Shown: positions 41,989-50,921, counted from the stretch's first letter. The stretch: DNA of 64,000 nt from an uncultured Cuneatibacter sp. (GCA_934234215.1 CAKQHB010000015.1:3313-67312), one strand, 5' to 3'. The notes: generated by a model from the sequence alone, not told the origin. Numbers and translations: made by a program.

Positions 41989-42140
41989 GCTTTATAGAAA
42001 TGCGACGCATTCCTATAAAGCAAAAAAGCGCTTCGCGTGGATCGCACTGCAGCGGAACAGAATTTGTCGCTTCGCGACCCGCCGCAGGCGGAGAATCCTG
42101 CATTTCAGGATTCTATTTTCACTTTATAGGAAATTTCGCA
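41988..42140. repeat. Dispersed intergenic repeat, copy B (largest)
   Basis: Modules in order: hairpin TTTATAGAAATGCG...CATTCCTATAAAG; AAGCGCTTCGCGTGGATCGC ACTGCAGCGG; TTTGTCGCTTCGCGACCCGC CGCAGGCGG; GAATCCTGCATTTCAGGATTC; and half of a second TTTATAGGAAAT hairpin. Shared with copies at 34.2, 44.6, 46.5 and 63.9 kb. The remaining 42141-42347 has a TATAAT near 42251, the likely promoter of the next gene, and nothing else recognised. Confidence 0.85.
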
Positions 42141-42347
42141 GCATTGAGCTGGAATAAAAAAAGAATAAAAAATATAAAATTTCCGAAAAACGATAGATTT
42201 TACAGCGGAAATTTGTTGGATTTACTCTTTTCCTTTTTTGGAAAATTTAATATAATAACGCAGGAGTCAAAGAAGGCAGTTTCGAGGGGAATATGAAATT
42301 GTCGAATTGATAAGAGACATTAAGCAAGAAAACAGAGGAGGAAGATT

Positions 42348-43700
42348 ATGTTAGTCGCGCAGATTCTGGCGGTCCTGATCTTTCTGGTAATGTTTGCACT
42401 GATCATTACCGAGAAGATTGAGAGACATTACGTCACCTTGGGCTGCGGTGCACTGATGATCATTCTGGTATTTGGACTGTGCATGCACAGCGGTCAGGCG
42501 ATCATTGATACACTGAATGTCCACAGCATTTTCACAAAAGCATTTTGGTATACAGGAGGAGCTTCTGAGAGCGAGTCCACCGGTATCAACTGGGCTACAA
42601 TCATTTTCATCGCAGGTATGATGGTAATGGTAGAAGGTATGGGTAAGGCTGGATTTTTCCGCTGGCTCTGTCTTGAGATTGCCCGCGCAGTTAAGTATAA
42701 GCCCGTTCCTGTATTTGTGACTTTCATGATCATGTCTTCCATTCTGGCTATGTTCATTGATAGTATCACGGTTATTCTGTTCCTGGCAGCCGTTACACTG
42801 GAGCTGTGTCAGCTGCTGCAGTGCGATCCCGTTCCGATGATTCTGGCAGAGATCTTCTGCGCAAATCTGGGTGGATCAGCAACCATGTGCGGAGATCCGC
42901 CTAACATCATTATCGGTACCTCTCTGGGATACTCTTTCTTTGATTTCCTGAGCAATACCGGTGTAATTGCAGGTATTTCCCTGATCGTAGTTGTTATTTA
43001 TTTCTTCTTCTGCTTCCGCAAGAAGCTGGTTTCCAGGGCAAACATTGCTCCGGAGGATTATCCGGACCCGAAGGATGCCATTGAGAATAAGAAGGACTTT
43101 ATTCTGAGCATTGTTATTTTTGCAGTAGCAGTTGTTCTGCTGGTAAGCCATTCCGCTACCGGTCTGACAGTTGCATTTATCGGTACTTTTGTTGCAATTC
43201 TGACTATGATTGCGATGCATAAGTATCTAAAAGAGCTGATGTCCAAGGTAGACTACAAGACTCTGATCTTCTTCATCGGTCTGTTTGTTGTTGTTGGCGG
43301 TCTGGAGCAGACCGGTATCCTGAATGTCATCGCTGAGTTTATCGGTAAGATCAGTGGTTCCAACGCAATGCTGATGGTTGCGATCATCCTGTGGATCTCT
43401 GCAATCGCAAGTGCATTCGTAGATAATATTCCGTTTGCAGCTACGATGATCCCGATCATCAAGACTCTGTCTGCTATGGAAGGTGTAAATCTGCACATTC
43501 TGGCATACACACTGGCACTTGGTACCGATATCGGTGGAAGCGCTACCCCGATCGGTGCATCTGCAAACGTAGTCGGTATCTCCGTAGCCGGTAAGAAGGG
43601 TTATCCGATCGGCTGGGGTACATACTGTAAGTATGCAGCACCGGCAACTATTATTGTTATTACTATTTCTATGCTCTGCGTATTTGCACGTTATCTGTAA
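42348..43700 (+). CDS. ArsB/NhaD/CitM superfamily ion transporter
   Basis: A 450-residue membrane protein with about eleven helices. NLGGSATMCGDPPNIIIGT and the second-half counterpart LGTDIGGSATPIGASANVVG are the paired hairpin motifs of the IT superfamily (NhaD, ArsB, P-protein, citrate/dicarboxylate carriers). The direction is probably cation- or anion-coupled transport across the membrane; the substrate cannot be assigned. AGGAGG lies six bases before the ATG. It is followed by a terminator, then by a cytidylate-kinase-like gene. Confidence 0.88.
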   Translation: MLVAQILAVLIFLVMFALIITEKIERHYVTLGCGALMIILVFGLCMHSGQAIIDTLNVHSIFTKAFWYTGGASESESTGINWATIIFIAGMMVMVEGMGKAGFFRWLCLEIARAVKYKPVPVFVTFMIMSSILAMFIDSITVILFLAAVTLELCQLLQCDPVPMILAEIFCANLGGSATMCGDPPNIIIGTSLGYSFFDFLSNTGVIAGISLIVVVIYFFFCFRKKLVSRANIAPEDYPDPKDAIENKKDFILSIVIFAVAVVLLVSHSATGLTVAFIGTFVAILTMIAMHKYLKELMSKVDYKTLIFFIGLFVVVGGLEQTGILNVIAEFIGKISGSNAMLMVAIILWISAIASAFVDNIPFAATMIPIIKTLSAMEGVNLHILAYTLALGTDIGGSATPIGASANVVGISVAGKKGYPIGWGTYCKYAAPATIIVITISMLCVFARYL

Positions 43701-43718
43701 TACAGACATAGTACATGC

Positions 43719-43756
43719 AATCCGGATCGGTGCCTGAGGGGATCGGTCCGGATTTT
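43719..43756 (+). terminator. Terminator of the ion transporter gene
   Basis: AATCCGGA pairs with TCCGGATT around 20 bases, followed by TT. The T-run is short. An extended -10 (TGCTATAAT, 43822-43830) for the next gene follows. Confidence 0.65.
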
Positions 43757-43938
43757 GGCTTATTTTAAAATGGATATTTTTATAACAATATAACAATAAA
43801 GCTACACAACATGGCAAAATATGCTATAATAGGGTTAAGCATTTTTTACTGGGCACTGCGGAGCAGTTTGCTAACATGCCGTCTTCGCCGGACACTGCTC
43901 AGATGGATCGAAATAAAAAGGGAAGGATCGTGAAACAG

Positions 43939-44541
43939 ATGGAAAAGCAACAGTTGATTATTTGTGTAGGCAGAGAGTTCGGAAGTGGTGGACATGCGAT
44001 CGCAGAGAGATTGGCAGCAAAGTATGACCTGCCTCTTTTCGATCACAACCTTCTGGATGCAATGTGTGAAGAGAATCATATGGACGCTGAGCTGATGCGT
44101 AAGTATGATGAGATGCCGAAGAAGCTCTTTGTAAACCGCAAGGTAAAGGGATACTCCAGTTCTATGGAAGAGAATGTTGCACAGATGCAGTTTGACTATC
44201 TGAAGAAGATGGCAGACAGAGGAGAGTCCTTCGTTGTTGTTGGACGCTGCGCAGAGTTTGTATTAAAGTATCATCCGGCTGCAATCAGCCTGTTTGTTCT
44301 GGGTGATGAGGTGGCAAAAATCGAACGTGTTATGAATGTTTATCATATGACTGAGAAGGAAGCAAAGGATAAGATGAAGCGTCATGACCGTTATCGTAAG
44401 ATGTATCATAACTTCTTCGCAGAAGGTAAGTGGGGCGATTCCCGTCTGTATGATCTGTGTATCAACAGCAGCCGTATGGGCATAGATAAGACTGCGGATT
44501 CTCTGGAAGAGTATATCAACGCAAGACTTGCAAACCGCTGA
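43939..44541 (+). CDS. Cytidylate kinase-like family protein
   Basis: A 200-residue P-loop protein of the Cytidylate_kin2 group. It opens MEKQQLIICVGREFGSGGH, with the P-loop REFGSGGHAIAERL, followed by YDLPLFDHNLL and GRCAEFVL. These are related to CMP kinases but often sit beside transporters or regulators, and their substrate is unsettled. ATG 43939 is chosen by resemblance to the family opening; GTG at 43930 is nearer to GGAAGG and is possible. An extended -10 promoter precedes it and a strong terminator follows. Confidence 0.85.
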   Translation: MEKQQLIICVGREFGSGGHAIAERLAAKYDLPLFDHNLLDAMCEENHMDAELMRKYDEMPKKLFVNRKVKGYSSSMEENVAQMQFDYLKKMADRGESFVVVGRCAEFVLKYHPAAISLFVLGDEVAKIERVMNVYHMTEKEAKDKMKRHDRYRKMYHNFFAEGKWGDSRLYDLCINSSRMGIDKTADSLEEYINARLANR

Positions 44542-44577
44542 AAATAAGGCTTGTAGAGCCTGTTAGCTGTAAATATG

Positions 44578-44618
44578 AATCCCCCTTTGAGACAAGGATC
44601 TCGAAGGGGGATTTTTTT
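44578..44618 (+). terminator. Terminator of the cytidylate-kinase-like gene
   Basis: AATCCCCCTTTGAGA pairs with CTCGAAGGGGGATT, followed by seven T residues. Confidence 0.92.
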
Positions 44619-44750
44619 GCTTTATAGGAAATACGACGCAATTTCCTGTAAAGCAAAAAACGCTCCGCGAGATGCGCACTCGCGCGAAGAAGAAATATGT
44701 CGCAAGCGACCGCGCTCGGCGCGAGAATGTGCCAAGGCACATCCTCTTTC
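44619..44750. repeat. Dispersed intergenic repeat, copy C
   Basis: Hairpin TTTATAGGAAATACGACGCA with ATTTCCTGTAAAG, then AACGCTCCGCGAGATGCGCA, TGTCGCAAGCGACCGC, and GAATGTGCCAAGGCACAT. The middle module is diverged. It lies between two convergent genes. Confidence 0.8.
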
Positions 44751-44755
44751 ATGAA

Positions 44756-45652
44756 TTATTTGAGCAAATCACCGGCACCTTGCTTTTCCAGCACAAACGT
44801 CCAAAAGCTTTCTGCGACGGGCGACAGATACGCACTCTGGTTGCGGACGAGATAGAAGCTCCGGGAAAAAGGCAATTCTTTGAGCGTCAGGATGACGACG
44901 GGCAGACGCCGCAGAAGGTCCATATAGGGCACGATGGCGATGCCGAATCCATGTGCCACCAGTCCCGCAATAACCTCGTCTTCCTCCGTCTCGCAGGCGA
45001 CAGGGGGCAGCTTACCCAGTGGTGCGTATAGTTCGTTTACGACAGAGCGCATACCGGAGCCTTCCGAGAAGAAGACATGTGGATAAGGCAATGTTTCCCG
45101 CAAAGAAACCGCGGAACGTGCGGCAAGTGGATGCTGCAGCGGTGTGATAAGCACAAGATCCTCCTGACCGACAGAGTGCCAGAGAAAAGGCGAATGTGCT
45201 TCTGGTTTGGAGCAGAAGGCAAGGTCGATCCGTTGGTCTTTCAGATCCTCCAGCAGAGGTGTTGTAGCGCCGCTGTGGAAGGAAAAACGGATTTCCTGAT
45301 GTGGATGTAGGGCGAGAAATTCCGCCGCCAGGCGGGGCACAAAATCGGTTCCAAGGGTGCGCAGCAATCCCAGACGGATCAGCCCTTCTCCCTGTGCGCT
45401 GCGCTGCAGAGAGTCAATGCCGGAGTCCAGCGTTGCGAGCGTGCGTCTGGCGCATACGAGAAATTCCTCACCGTATTGAGTGAGAGCTGTATTGCGACCG
45501 CTTTTCTCGAATAAGGGAACACCAAGCTCCTGCTCGAGCTGCGCAATGGCATGGCTGAGGCTGGGCTGGGTGATGCAGAGCTGTGCGGCTGCCTTTGTGT
45601 AATGCTTTACTTCTGCGAGGGTAATAAAATAGCGAAGAGAGAACAGGTTCAT
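44756..45652 (-). CDS. LysR family transcriptional regulator
   Basis: A 298-residue regulator with an N-terminal winged HTH (1-60; LRYFITLAEVKHYTKAAAQL, then CITQPSLSHAIAQLE) and a LysR substrate domain (about 88-295). The start at 45652 has GGAGG ten bases upstream and gives the usual MNLFSLRYF opening, so the 16 codons upstream are not used. It is divergent from the YczE-like gene, which is the likely target. LysR regulators commonly sit divergent from yczE-type genes. Confidence 0.92.
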   Translation of the reverse strand: MNLFSLRYFITLAEVKHYTKAAAQLCITQPSLSHAIAQLEQELGVPLFEKSGRNTALTQYGEEFLVCARRTLATLDSGIDSLQRSAQGEGLIRLGLLRTLGTDFVPRLAAEFLALHPHQEIRFSFHSGATTPLLEDLKDQRIDLAFCSKPEAHSPFLWHSVGQEDLVLITPLQHPLAARSAVSLRETLPYPHVFFSEGSGMRSVVNELYAPLGKLPPVACETEEDEVIAGLVAHGFGIAIVPYMDLLRRLPVVILTLKELPFSRSFYLVRNQSAYLSPVAESFWTFVLEKQGAGDLLK

Positions 45653-45831
45653 AGCGGGAAAGCCTCCAAAATCAGATGGTTTCAGCATAACACGATTCAT
45701 AGATAAAATCTATCAAATTATAAAAATGATTGATTTGAGAAATGTGTTTTCGCGCGGTAGAGTAGAAGGTGCGCGATGGCGCAAAAAAGAATACTTTTTG
45801 TGGATAGCAAGGACAATTGGAGGGGAATATC

Positions 45832-46506
45832 GTGGAAAAGAAAAAGCCCGTTTTGAGCGGGGAATTGATTTTGGTACTGGCTGTTTTTATCAATAGTATG
45901 GGGGTGGATCTGATGCTGCATTCCGGATCGGGGATCTCCGCAATCTCCAGTGTGCCGTATGCCTTCTCGCTGGCATTTCCGTTTTTGACGCTGGGCACCT
46001 GGACGTATCTGTTTCAGGGAACGCTGGTATTGAGCCTGATGGTGATGCAGAAAAAGTTTGTTCCGTCTTATCTGTTCTCCTTTGTAGTGGGATTTGTATT
46101 TGGTGAGCTGCTGGACCTTCATGCGATCTGGATCGCGTGGATTCCAACGACGATCGCGTGGAGAGTGTTCTGCTTTGTGGCAAGCTATCTTTTGATTTGT
46201 GTTGGTATTGCGATTTCGAACCGCTGCGGACTGCCGATCATTCCGACGGATCTGTTTCCGAGAGAACTGGCAGAGATCATCAAGAAGCCTTACTCGAAGG
46301 TGAAGGTGACATTTGATCTGACCTGTCTGCTTGTGACGGCGATCCTGACTGGTATTTTACTGGGACACATTCGTGGATTGGGGGTTGGTACGGTTATCGC
46401 TGCACTGACGATGGGTAAGACGATTGGATGGATCGGTGCAAGACTGGACGAACGGGTAAAGATTCGCCGCACATTCTACAAGCCGCAGAAGAATAGAGCT
46501 CAATAG
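45832..46506 (+). CDS. YczE/YitT-like integral membrane protein
   Basis: A 224-residue protein with five to six membrane helices, the first about 10-30. ISAISSVPYAFS and CGLPIIPTDLFPRELA fit the YczE/DUF6198-type family, whose function is poorly known. GTG at 45832 is chosen: GGAGGGG is eight bases upstream. Divergent from the LysR gene by 179 bases, so probably regulated by it. Followed by a repeat and a bidirectional terminator. Confidence 0.8.
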   Translation: MEKKKPVLSGELILVLAVFINSMGVDLMLHSGSGISAISSVPYAFSLAFPFLTLGTWTYLFQGTLVLSLMVMQKKFVPSYLFSFVVGFVFGELLDLHAIWIAWIPTTIAWRVFCFVASYLLICVGIAISNRCGLPIIPTDLFPRELAEIIKKPYSKVKVTFDLTCLLVTAILTGILLGHIRGLGVGTVIAALTMGKTIGWIGARLDERVKIRRTFYKPQKNRAQ

Positions 46507-46513
46507 TGAAATG

Positions 46514-46648
46514 AAAATAGAATTCTGCTCCGCAGGATTCTCGCCTGCGGCGGGTCGCGAAGCGACAAATTCTGTTCCACCGCAGTGCGATCCGCGCGGA
46601 GCGCTTTTTACTTTATAGGAAATACAACGTGATTTCCTATAAAGTAAA
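46514..46648. repeat. Dispersed intergenic repeat, copy D (reverse orientation)
   Basis: Reads on the minus strand as CTTTATAGGAAATCACGTTG, AAAAGCGCTCCGCGCGGATC, GCACTGCGGTGGAACAG, TTTGTCGCTTCGCGACCCGC, CGCAGGCG. Same module order as copy B but inverted. Lies between the YczE-like gene and the end of ucpA. Confidence 0.85.
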
Positions 46649-46649
46649 G

Positions 46650-46688
46650 AAAGAGCCCGTCGGGAATCAAATCCCGGCGGGCTCTTTT
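46650..46688. terminator. Bidirectional terminator between YczE-like and ucpA genes
   Basis: AAAGAGCCCGTCGGGA pairs with TCCCGGCGGGCTCTTT, with T residues on both sides. It ends the minus-strand permease-ucpA operon and the plus-strand YczE-like gene. Confidence 0.92.
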
Positions 46689-46716
46689 GAGACGATCTTA
46701 AAGCATCAGACTTTGA

Positions 46717-47514
46717 TTAGTTGGTACCGATGGACATGGTCTCAGGCAGTGTGCTGCCACCATCGATAACGATCTGAGAACCAGTCAGGTAGCTGGACTC
46801 GTCACTGCCCAGGAATGCGAACAGTTCACCAACTTCGATGGGCTTTGCAAGACGCTTCATCGGAACGCCTACAGCGATATCGCGGATTGCTGCCTCCGGA
46901 TCTTCCGGATTGGATTCTACAGCCATCTTCTCTACCATAGGAGTACGAGCGTAACCAAGCTGTGAGCAGTTTACACGGATGTTACGATCAGCATATTCTA
47001 CAGCCAGGCACTTGGTCAGACCAACCAGAGCAGCCTTTGTCATAGCGTAAGCAGCCTCACCAGCATCAGCAACGATATCACCAGTTACGGAAGAAGCGAT
47101 AACGATGTTGCCGCCGCCCTGCTTCAGCATGTAAGGGATAACTGCCTTACAGGTATTCCAAACACCCTTGATGTTTACATCAATGTGGAAATCACGAGTC
47201 TTGTCATCCATCTCTTCGAAAGGAGCCAGACGGCAAACACCTGCGTTACAGCAAGCTACGTTGATCTCACCAAACTTCTCAACACCCTTTGCAGCAGCAG
47301 CGTCCATCTGCTCGCGGTCAGCTACGTTTGCAACAACGGTGATGATCTCAGCACCATATTCTTTTCTCAGCTTTTCAGCAGTCTCTTCAACAGCGGGAGA
47401 CAGGTCTACCATAACGAGCTTTGCGCCGTATTTTGCGTATGCAGTAGAAATACCCTCACCCAGACCAGCAGCAGCGCCAGTAATTAAAGCAACTTTTCCA
47501 TCTAACTTAGCCAT
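46717..47514 (-). CDS. ucpA: SDR family oxidoreductase, UcpA-like
   Basis: A 265-residue Rossmann-fold dehydrogenase: TGAAAGLGEG (12-21) for cofactor binding, NAG (90-92), Ser141/142, and the YAMTK motif (Tyr156, Lys160). Long segments, such as FHIDVNIKGVWN, SSVTGDIVAD and SDESSYLTGSQ, match E. coli UcpA closely, as does the C-terminal IDGGSTLPETMSIG. The substrate of UcpA is not established. AAGGAG lies ten bases before the ATG. It follows the second permease by 81 bases and probably closes the ANTAR-controlled operon. Confidence 0.92.
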   Translation of the reverse strand: MAKLDGKVALITGAAAGLGEGISTAYAKYGAKLVMVDLSPAVEETAEKLRKEYGAEIITVVANVADREQMDAAAAKGVEKFGEINVACCNAGVCRLAPFEEMDDKTRDFHIDVNIKGVWNTCKAVIPYMLKQGGGNIVIASSVTGDIVADAGEAAYAMTKAALVGLTKCLAVEYADRNIRVNCSQLGYARTPMVEKMAVESNPEDPEAAIRDIAVGVPMKRLAKPIEVGELFAFLGSDESSYLTGSQIVIDGGSTLPETMSIGTN

Positions 47515-47595
47515 TTTTCAAGATCTCCTTTTCTTAAATAAATTTTTGTGTAGATGTTATATATGCGAAGCGGTCTTCCGCTTTGCTTTTGAAAT

Positions 47596-49020
47596 TTAAT
47601 ATTCCTTCGGGCCGGTAGGTGTCTCAATGACAACCTTGTTCTTCTTCCAATGGAAGAGAACCATCCACAGCCAAAGGACTACGCCAACGCCAAGATATAC
47701 CGCGAAGGATTTCCAGGAGCCGGCACTCTGTCCCAAAGTACAGAAGAATGCAATAACCAATGCAATGATAAGTGCCAGTACACGAGTGAACGCGCCGCCC
47801 TTTAAGTGATACGGGGATTCCCACTCGGGATGCTTGCGATGAATCCGCATTGCGGAGATCATTGTCAGAGCATAAGCACAAGCACAGCCAAAGCTCATCA
47901 GGTTAAAGAAGTCATTCATAAAGGTGGTAGCGTTCTGCAGAAGCAGGAATACCAGAGAAATTACAAGCAGCAGAATGTTCGGAAGAACCGGCTGCTGATG
48001 CTTGTTGACCTTTGTGAATGCTGCAGGGAGGAATCCGTTTTCTCCCATTGCATACATCAGACGAACGGTGGAAAGCCAGAAACCTAACAGGCAGGTACCG
48101 ATCGCACACAGAATAGCAGCAACACCAAAAATAACAGCAAATACAGACCAGCCGCCACCCAGCTGCTCCATCATGGTGATTGCCAGGAAGCCGTTTGTTG
48201 CAGCTCCGCCTTCTTCAACTAACTGCTGAACCGGCATGCCGCCCAGACCGAAGAAGAAGAGAGAATAAACGATACCGCAGGAAACGATGGAACCAAGGAT
48301 CGCCTTGTTGGAATCCTTGATCGGGAAATCCCCTTCTTCTACCATCTGAGGCACGGTCTCAAATCCAAAGAACGGTGTGATCAGAAGTGCCATACCGATG
48401 ATCCAGGGAGTAATACCAAACTCGCCCTTTACCTGAGAGTAGAAGAAGTTCTTAAAGTTATCAAAGCTCCATACGCCAGAGAACAGGAATGCAACGGTAG
48501 CAACGATACAGCCTGCGATGGCGAACATCAGCATGTACAACTGAATCTTACCGGCGATCTCAACATTCTGCAGACTCAGGAAGCAGTATCCGATCAATGC
48601 AACCAATGCTACAACCTCAATCAGCAGGAAGCTGCTGTTAATGTGCAGTACATGGAACAACCACTGTACGATCGCCATAACGGCTGACGGCGGAACTGCG
48701 ATCCAGGCAGCCATGATCAGCCAGGATGAGAAGAAACCAACATGCTTGTTAATACCGACGGTATTGTAGATCAGCTCGCCGCCTGCCTTCGGAAACAACG
48801 GAGCCAATTCACAGTATACCATAGCAATCGGTAAAATGAGAAGTGTCATCAGGATAAATCCGAGGAAAGTACCCGGACCGCAATACTCATAGAAAATGGT
48901 ATCCCAATATCCGATGAACGTAAAGATTGCACCGGCTGCAATCGCGTAAACATAGATCAGACGAAGGCTTTTCTTCAGACCGGTAGGTTCTGCCTCCGTT
49001 TTGTTTGTTTCGGGTTTCAT
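47596..49020 (-). CDS. APC family amino acid/amine permease 2
   Basis: A 474-residue membrane transporter with about twelve helices. A conserved opening LRLIYVYAIAAGAIFTF is followed by PKAGGELIYNTVG and GFETVPQMVEEGDFP, typical of the APC superfamily. It closely resembles the permease encoded just upstream (same lengths of loops, same motifs), so the two are paralogues. GGGGAG lies seven bases before the ATG. Substrate unknown; amino acids or amines are likely. Its C-terminal tail (HWKKNKVVIETPTGPKEY) also matches the paralogue. Confidence 0.9.
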   Translation of the reverse strand: MKPETNKTEAEPTGLKKSLRLIYVYAIAAGAIFTFIGYWDTIFYEYCGPGTFLGFILMTLLILPIAMVYCELAPLFPKAGGELIYNTVGINKHVGFFSSWLIMAAWIAVPPSAVMAIVQWLFHVLHINSSFLLIEVVALVALIGYCFLSLQNVEIAGKIQLYMLMFAIAGCIVATVAFLFSGVWSFDNFKNFFYSQVKGEFGITPWIIGMALLITPFFGFETVPQMVEEGDFPIKDSNKAILGSIVSCGIVYSLFFFGLGGMPVQQLVEEGGAATNGFLAITMMEQLGGGWSVFAVIFGVAAILCAIGTCLLGFWLSTVRLMYAMGENGFLPAAFTKVNKHQQPVLPNILLLVISLVFLLLQNATTFMNDFFNLMSFGCACAYALTMISAMRIHRKHPEWESPYHLKGGAFTRVLALIIALVIAFFCTLGQSAGSWKSFAVYLGVGVVLWLWMVLFHWKKNKVVIETPTGPKEY

Positions 49021-49051
49021 ACCAAACTCCCCTAAAAAATATTTTTATCAG

Positions 49052-49087
49052 ATGGATAGGGCGCCAACGTGTGACGCCTTATCCATT
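49052..49087 (-). other. Intercistronic hairpin between the two permease genes
   Basis: On the minus strand ATGGATAAGGCG pairs with CGCCCTATCCAT; a weak T-rich stretch (AATATTTTTT) follows a few bases later. It could be a leaky terminator or a processing site. Its loop does not show the A1/G4 hexaloop of ANTAR targets. Confidence 0.6.
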
Positions 49088-49107
49088 CGAAAATTACCAG
49101 ATCCAAA

Positions 49108-50511
49108 TTAGAACTTCTGGATTCCGTCCGGAGTCTCGATTTCTACCGGATGCTTCTTCCAGTTTACGCATACCATCCACAGCCACAGCAGAACGCCTAC
49201 GCCAAGGTATACACAGAAGCAGATCCAGGAATCAATTCCCTGTCCCAGAGTACAGAAGAATGCGATTGCAACTGCAATCAGCATAGCGAAGATACGGAAT
49301 GCATCACCACCCTTTACGGTGTTGGAGCTCTTCCAATTCGGGTGCTTTCTGTGAATGCATACAGCAGAGATCATCGTCAGAGCGTAAGCACAAGCACAAC
49401 CGAAGCTCATCAGATTGAAGAATGCGCTCATGAAGTCAGAAGAGTTCTGCAGTACGATGAAGACCAGAGACAGAACTAACAGGAAAATGTTCGGCAGCAG
49501 AGGCTGCTGGTTCTTATTAACCTTTGCGAATACCTTCGGTAAGAAGTTCTTGTTAGCCATGGAGTACAGCATACGAACGGTGGACATCCAGAAGCCTAAC
49601 AGAGAAGCACCCATACCAAGCAGACAGGACAGCAGACCAACAACGATCGGCCAGAAAGTCCAGCCCAGCTCCTGCTGCATGGTGGAAATGGTCAGGAAAC
49701 CATCTGTTGCAAAGTTGGTGTAAACATCTCTCAGACCGTCCAGACCAGCTACGCAGAAGTAATAGAATACGTAAATACAACCACAAGTTAAGATGGAACC
49801 GCAGATAGCCTTCTTAGAGTTCTTGATCGGGAAGTCACCTTCCTCAACCATCTGAGGAACGGTCTCAAATCCGAAGTAAGGAGTGATCAGCAGTGCCATA
49901 CCGATAACCCATCCAGGGATGCCGCTTACGGAATCCAGAGAAGACTGGAAGATGTTACCGAAGTTGGAAATGTGCCAGTGACCGGAGAAAAGCAGAATGA
50001 AACCGGTAAGAATGGTAACAGTGATGTTACAGAACAGCATACCAGCCTGTGCTTTTACCAGGAACTGTACGTTCTGGATACTCATTAAGAAGTACAGAAC
50101 AAGCAGAACAGCTGCGCAGCCAACCATCGGCCAGGTGCCAAGACCAAGATTGAAGGTCTTATTTACCCAGGTCATGATGGCCATAACAACAGCCGGCGGT
50201 ACAGAGATCCATGCTGCCATGATCAGCCAGGAAGCAAGGAAACCAACATGCTTGTTGATACCAACGGTGTTGTAGATCAGCTCACCGCCACCGGTATGGA
50301 ACAGAGATGCAAGCTCACTGTAAACCAGTGCAACCGGCAGAATGGCGATGGTCATCAATGCGAATGCCAGGAATGTACCGGTACCGCAGTAGCCATAGAA
50401 TACAGAGTCCCAATAGTTTACGAAAGTAAAGATGGAACCTGTAGCAACGGTATAAACAAAAATCAGCTTCAGACTTTTGTTTAAGCCGCCTTTACTTTGA
50501 TTGTTCTCCAT
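49108..50511 (-). CDS. APC family amino acid/amine permease 1
   Basis: A 467-residue membrane transporter, paralogue of the next gene. It opens LKLIFVYTVATGSIFTFVNY and carries HTGGGELIYNTVGINKHVG and GFETVPQMVEEGDFPIKN. The start at 50511 is preceded by AGGGGG ten bases upstream; the frame continues upstream for 54 codons, but that part is the structured leader and not coding. The leader has a sigma-A promoter and an ANTAR-type antiterminator, so transcription is probably controlled by the ANTAR regulator encoded at 52261. Confidence 0.92.
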   Translation of the reverse strand: MENNQSKGGLNKSLKLIFVYTVATGSIFTFVNYWDSVFYGYCGTGTFLAFALMTIAILPVALVYSELASLFHTGGGELIYNTVGINKHVGFLASWLIMAAWISVPPAVVMAIMTWVNKTFNLGLGTWPMVGCAAVLLVLYFLMSIQNVQFLVKAQAGMLFCNITVTILTGFILLFSGHWHISNFGNIFQSSLDSVSGIPGWVIGMALLITPYFGFETVPQMVEEGDFPIKNSKKAICGSILTCGCIYVFYYFCVAGLDGLRDVYTNFATDGFLTISTMQQELGWTFWPIVVGLLSCLLGMGASLLGFWMSTVRMLYSMANKNFLPKVFAKVNKNQQPLLPNIFLLVLSLVFIVLQNSSDFMSAFFNLMSFGCACAYALTMISAVCIHRKHPNWKSSNTVKGGDAFRIFAMLIAVAIAFFCTLGQGIDSWICFCVYLGVGVLLWLWMVCVNWKKHPVEIETPDGIQKF

Positions 50512-50576
50512 TTGAAAGAACCCCCTTGAATAATTTGTTGGTTGTTGGGAGATAGTTGAATGGCGCGAATTTGGGA

Positions 50577-50662
50577 CAAAAAAAAGTCCAGTAATCCCGT
50601 AAAGGAGATTCTTGGACTTCAGTGTCGCAAATTCATAACAGACGTACCCCGTTGCACATCTG
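50577..50662 (-). promoter_or_regulatory. ANTAR dual-hairpin antiterminator with overlapping intrinsic terminator
   Basis: Read on the minus strand. P1 (50639-50662): CAGATGTGC and GTACGTCTG close a six-base loop AACGGG. P2 (50611-50631): TTTG-(C)-GAC and GTC-CAAG close the loop ACTGAA. Both loops have A at position 1 and G at position 4, the known ANTAR hexaloop signature. The 3' strand of P2 (GTCCAAG) is also the 5' strand of the terminator AAGTCCA...TGGACTT with TTTTTTTT (50577-50619), so P2 and the terminator are mutually exclusive. An outer helix GATAGTTGAAT/ATTCAACTATC (50551-50561 with 50668-50678) encloses the whole. Confidence 0.88.
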
Positions 50663-50707
50663 GCGTTATTCAACTATCAAATTAAGAGATATCGTCTCAA
50701 CATGATA

Positions 50708-50736
50708 ATAATATCACAAAGCAATGAAACTGTCAA
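50708..50736 (-). promoter_or_regulatory. Sigma-A promoter of the permease operon leader
   Basis: On the minus strand a perfect TTGACA (50731-50736), 17-base spacer and TATTAT (50708-50713). The transcript would start near 50701 and carry a leader of about 190 bases. Confidence 0.9.
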
Positions 50737-50921
50737 GCGTTTAACAAATGACCGGGCGTTTGTTTTTTTGCGTTTTCCGACATCCGACAAATCGCATGCG
50801 AATGTTGAAATTCGCTGCGCACGAGAAATATCGTAATAATCAAGCGAAAGTTAATTGCTTGCCGCCTGCAATGGATGCAACGTAGAATAGAAAAATAGTG
50901 TACATTGCGAATATGTAGCAA

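Noticed and set aside
41988..42300. Short frames in the repeat after pflA with Arg/Phe-rich translations
   Set aside because: The same translations recur in every repeat copy on either strand, so they reflect the repeat and not genes.
49052..49087. Hairpin between the two permeases considered as a second ANTAR target
   Set aside because: Only one hairpin, and no loop of six bases with A1 and G4.
50639..50673. Upstream extension of the permease 1 frame by 54 codons
   Set aside because: This region is the structured leader with promoter, ANTAR hairpins and terminator. The paralogue begins at the equivalent of 50511.
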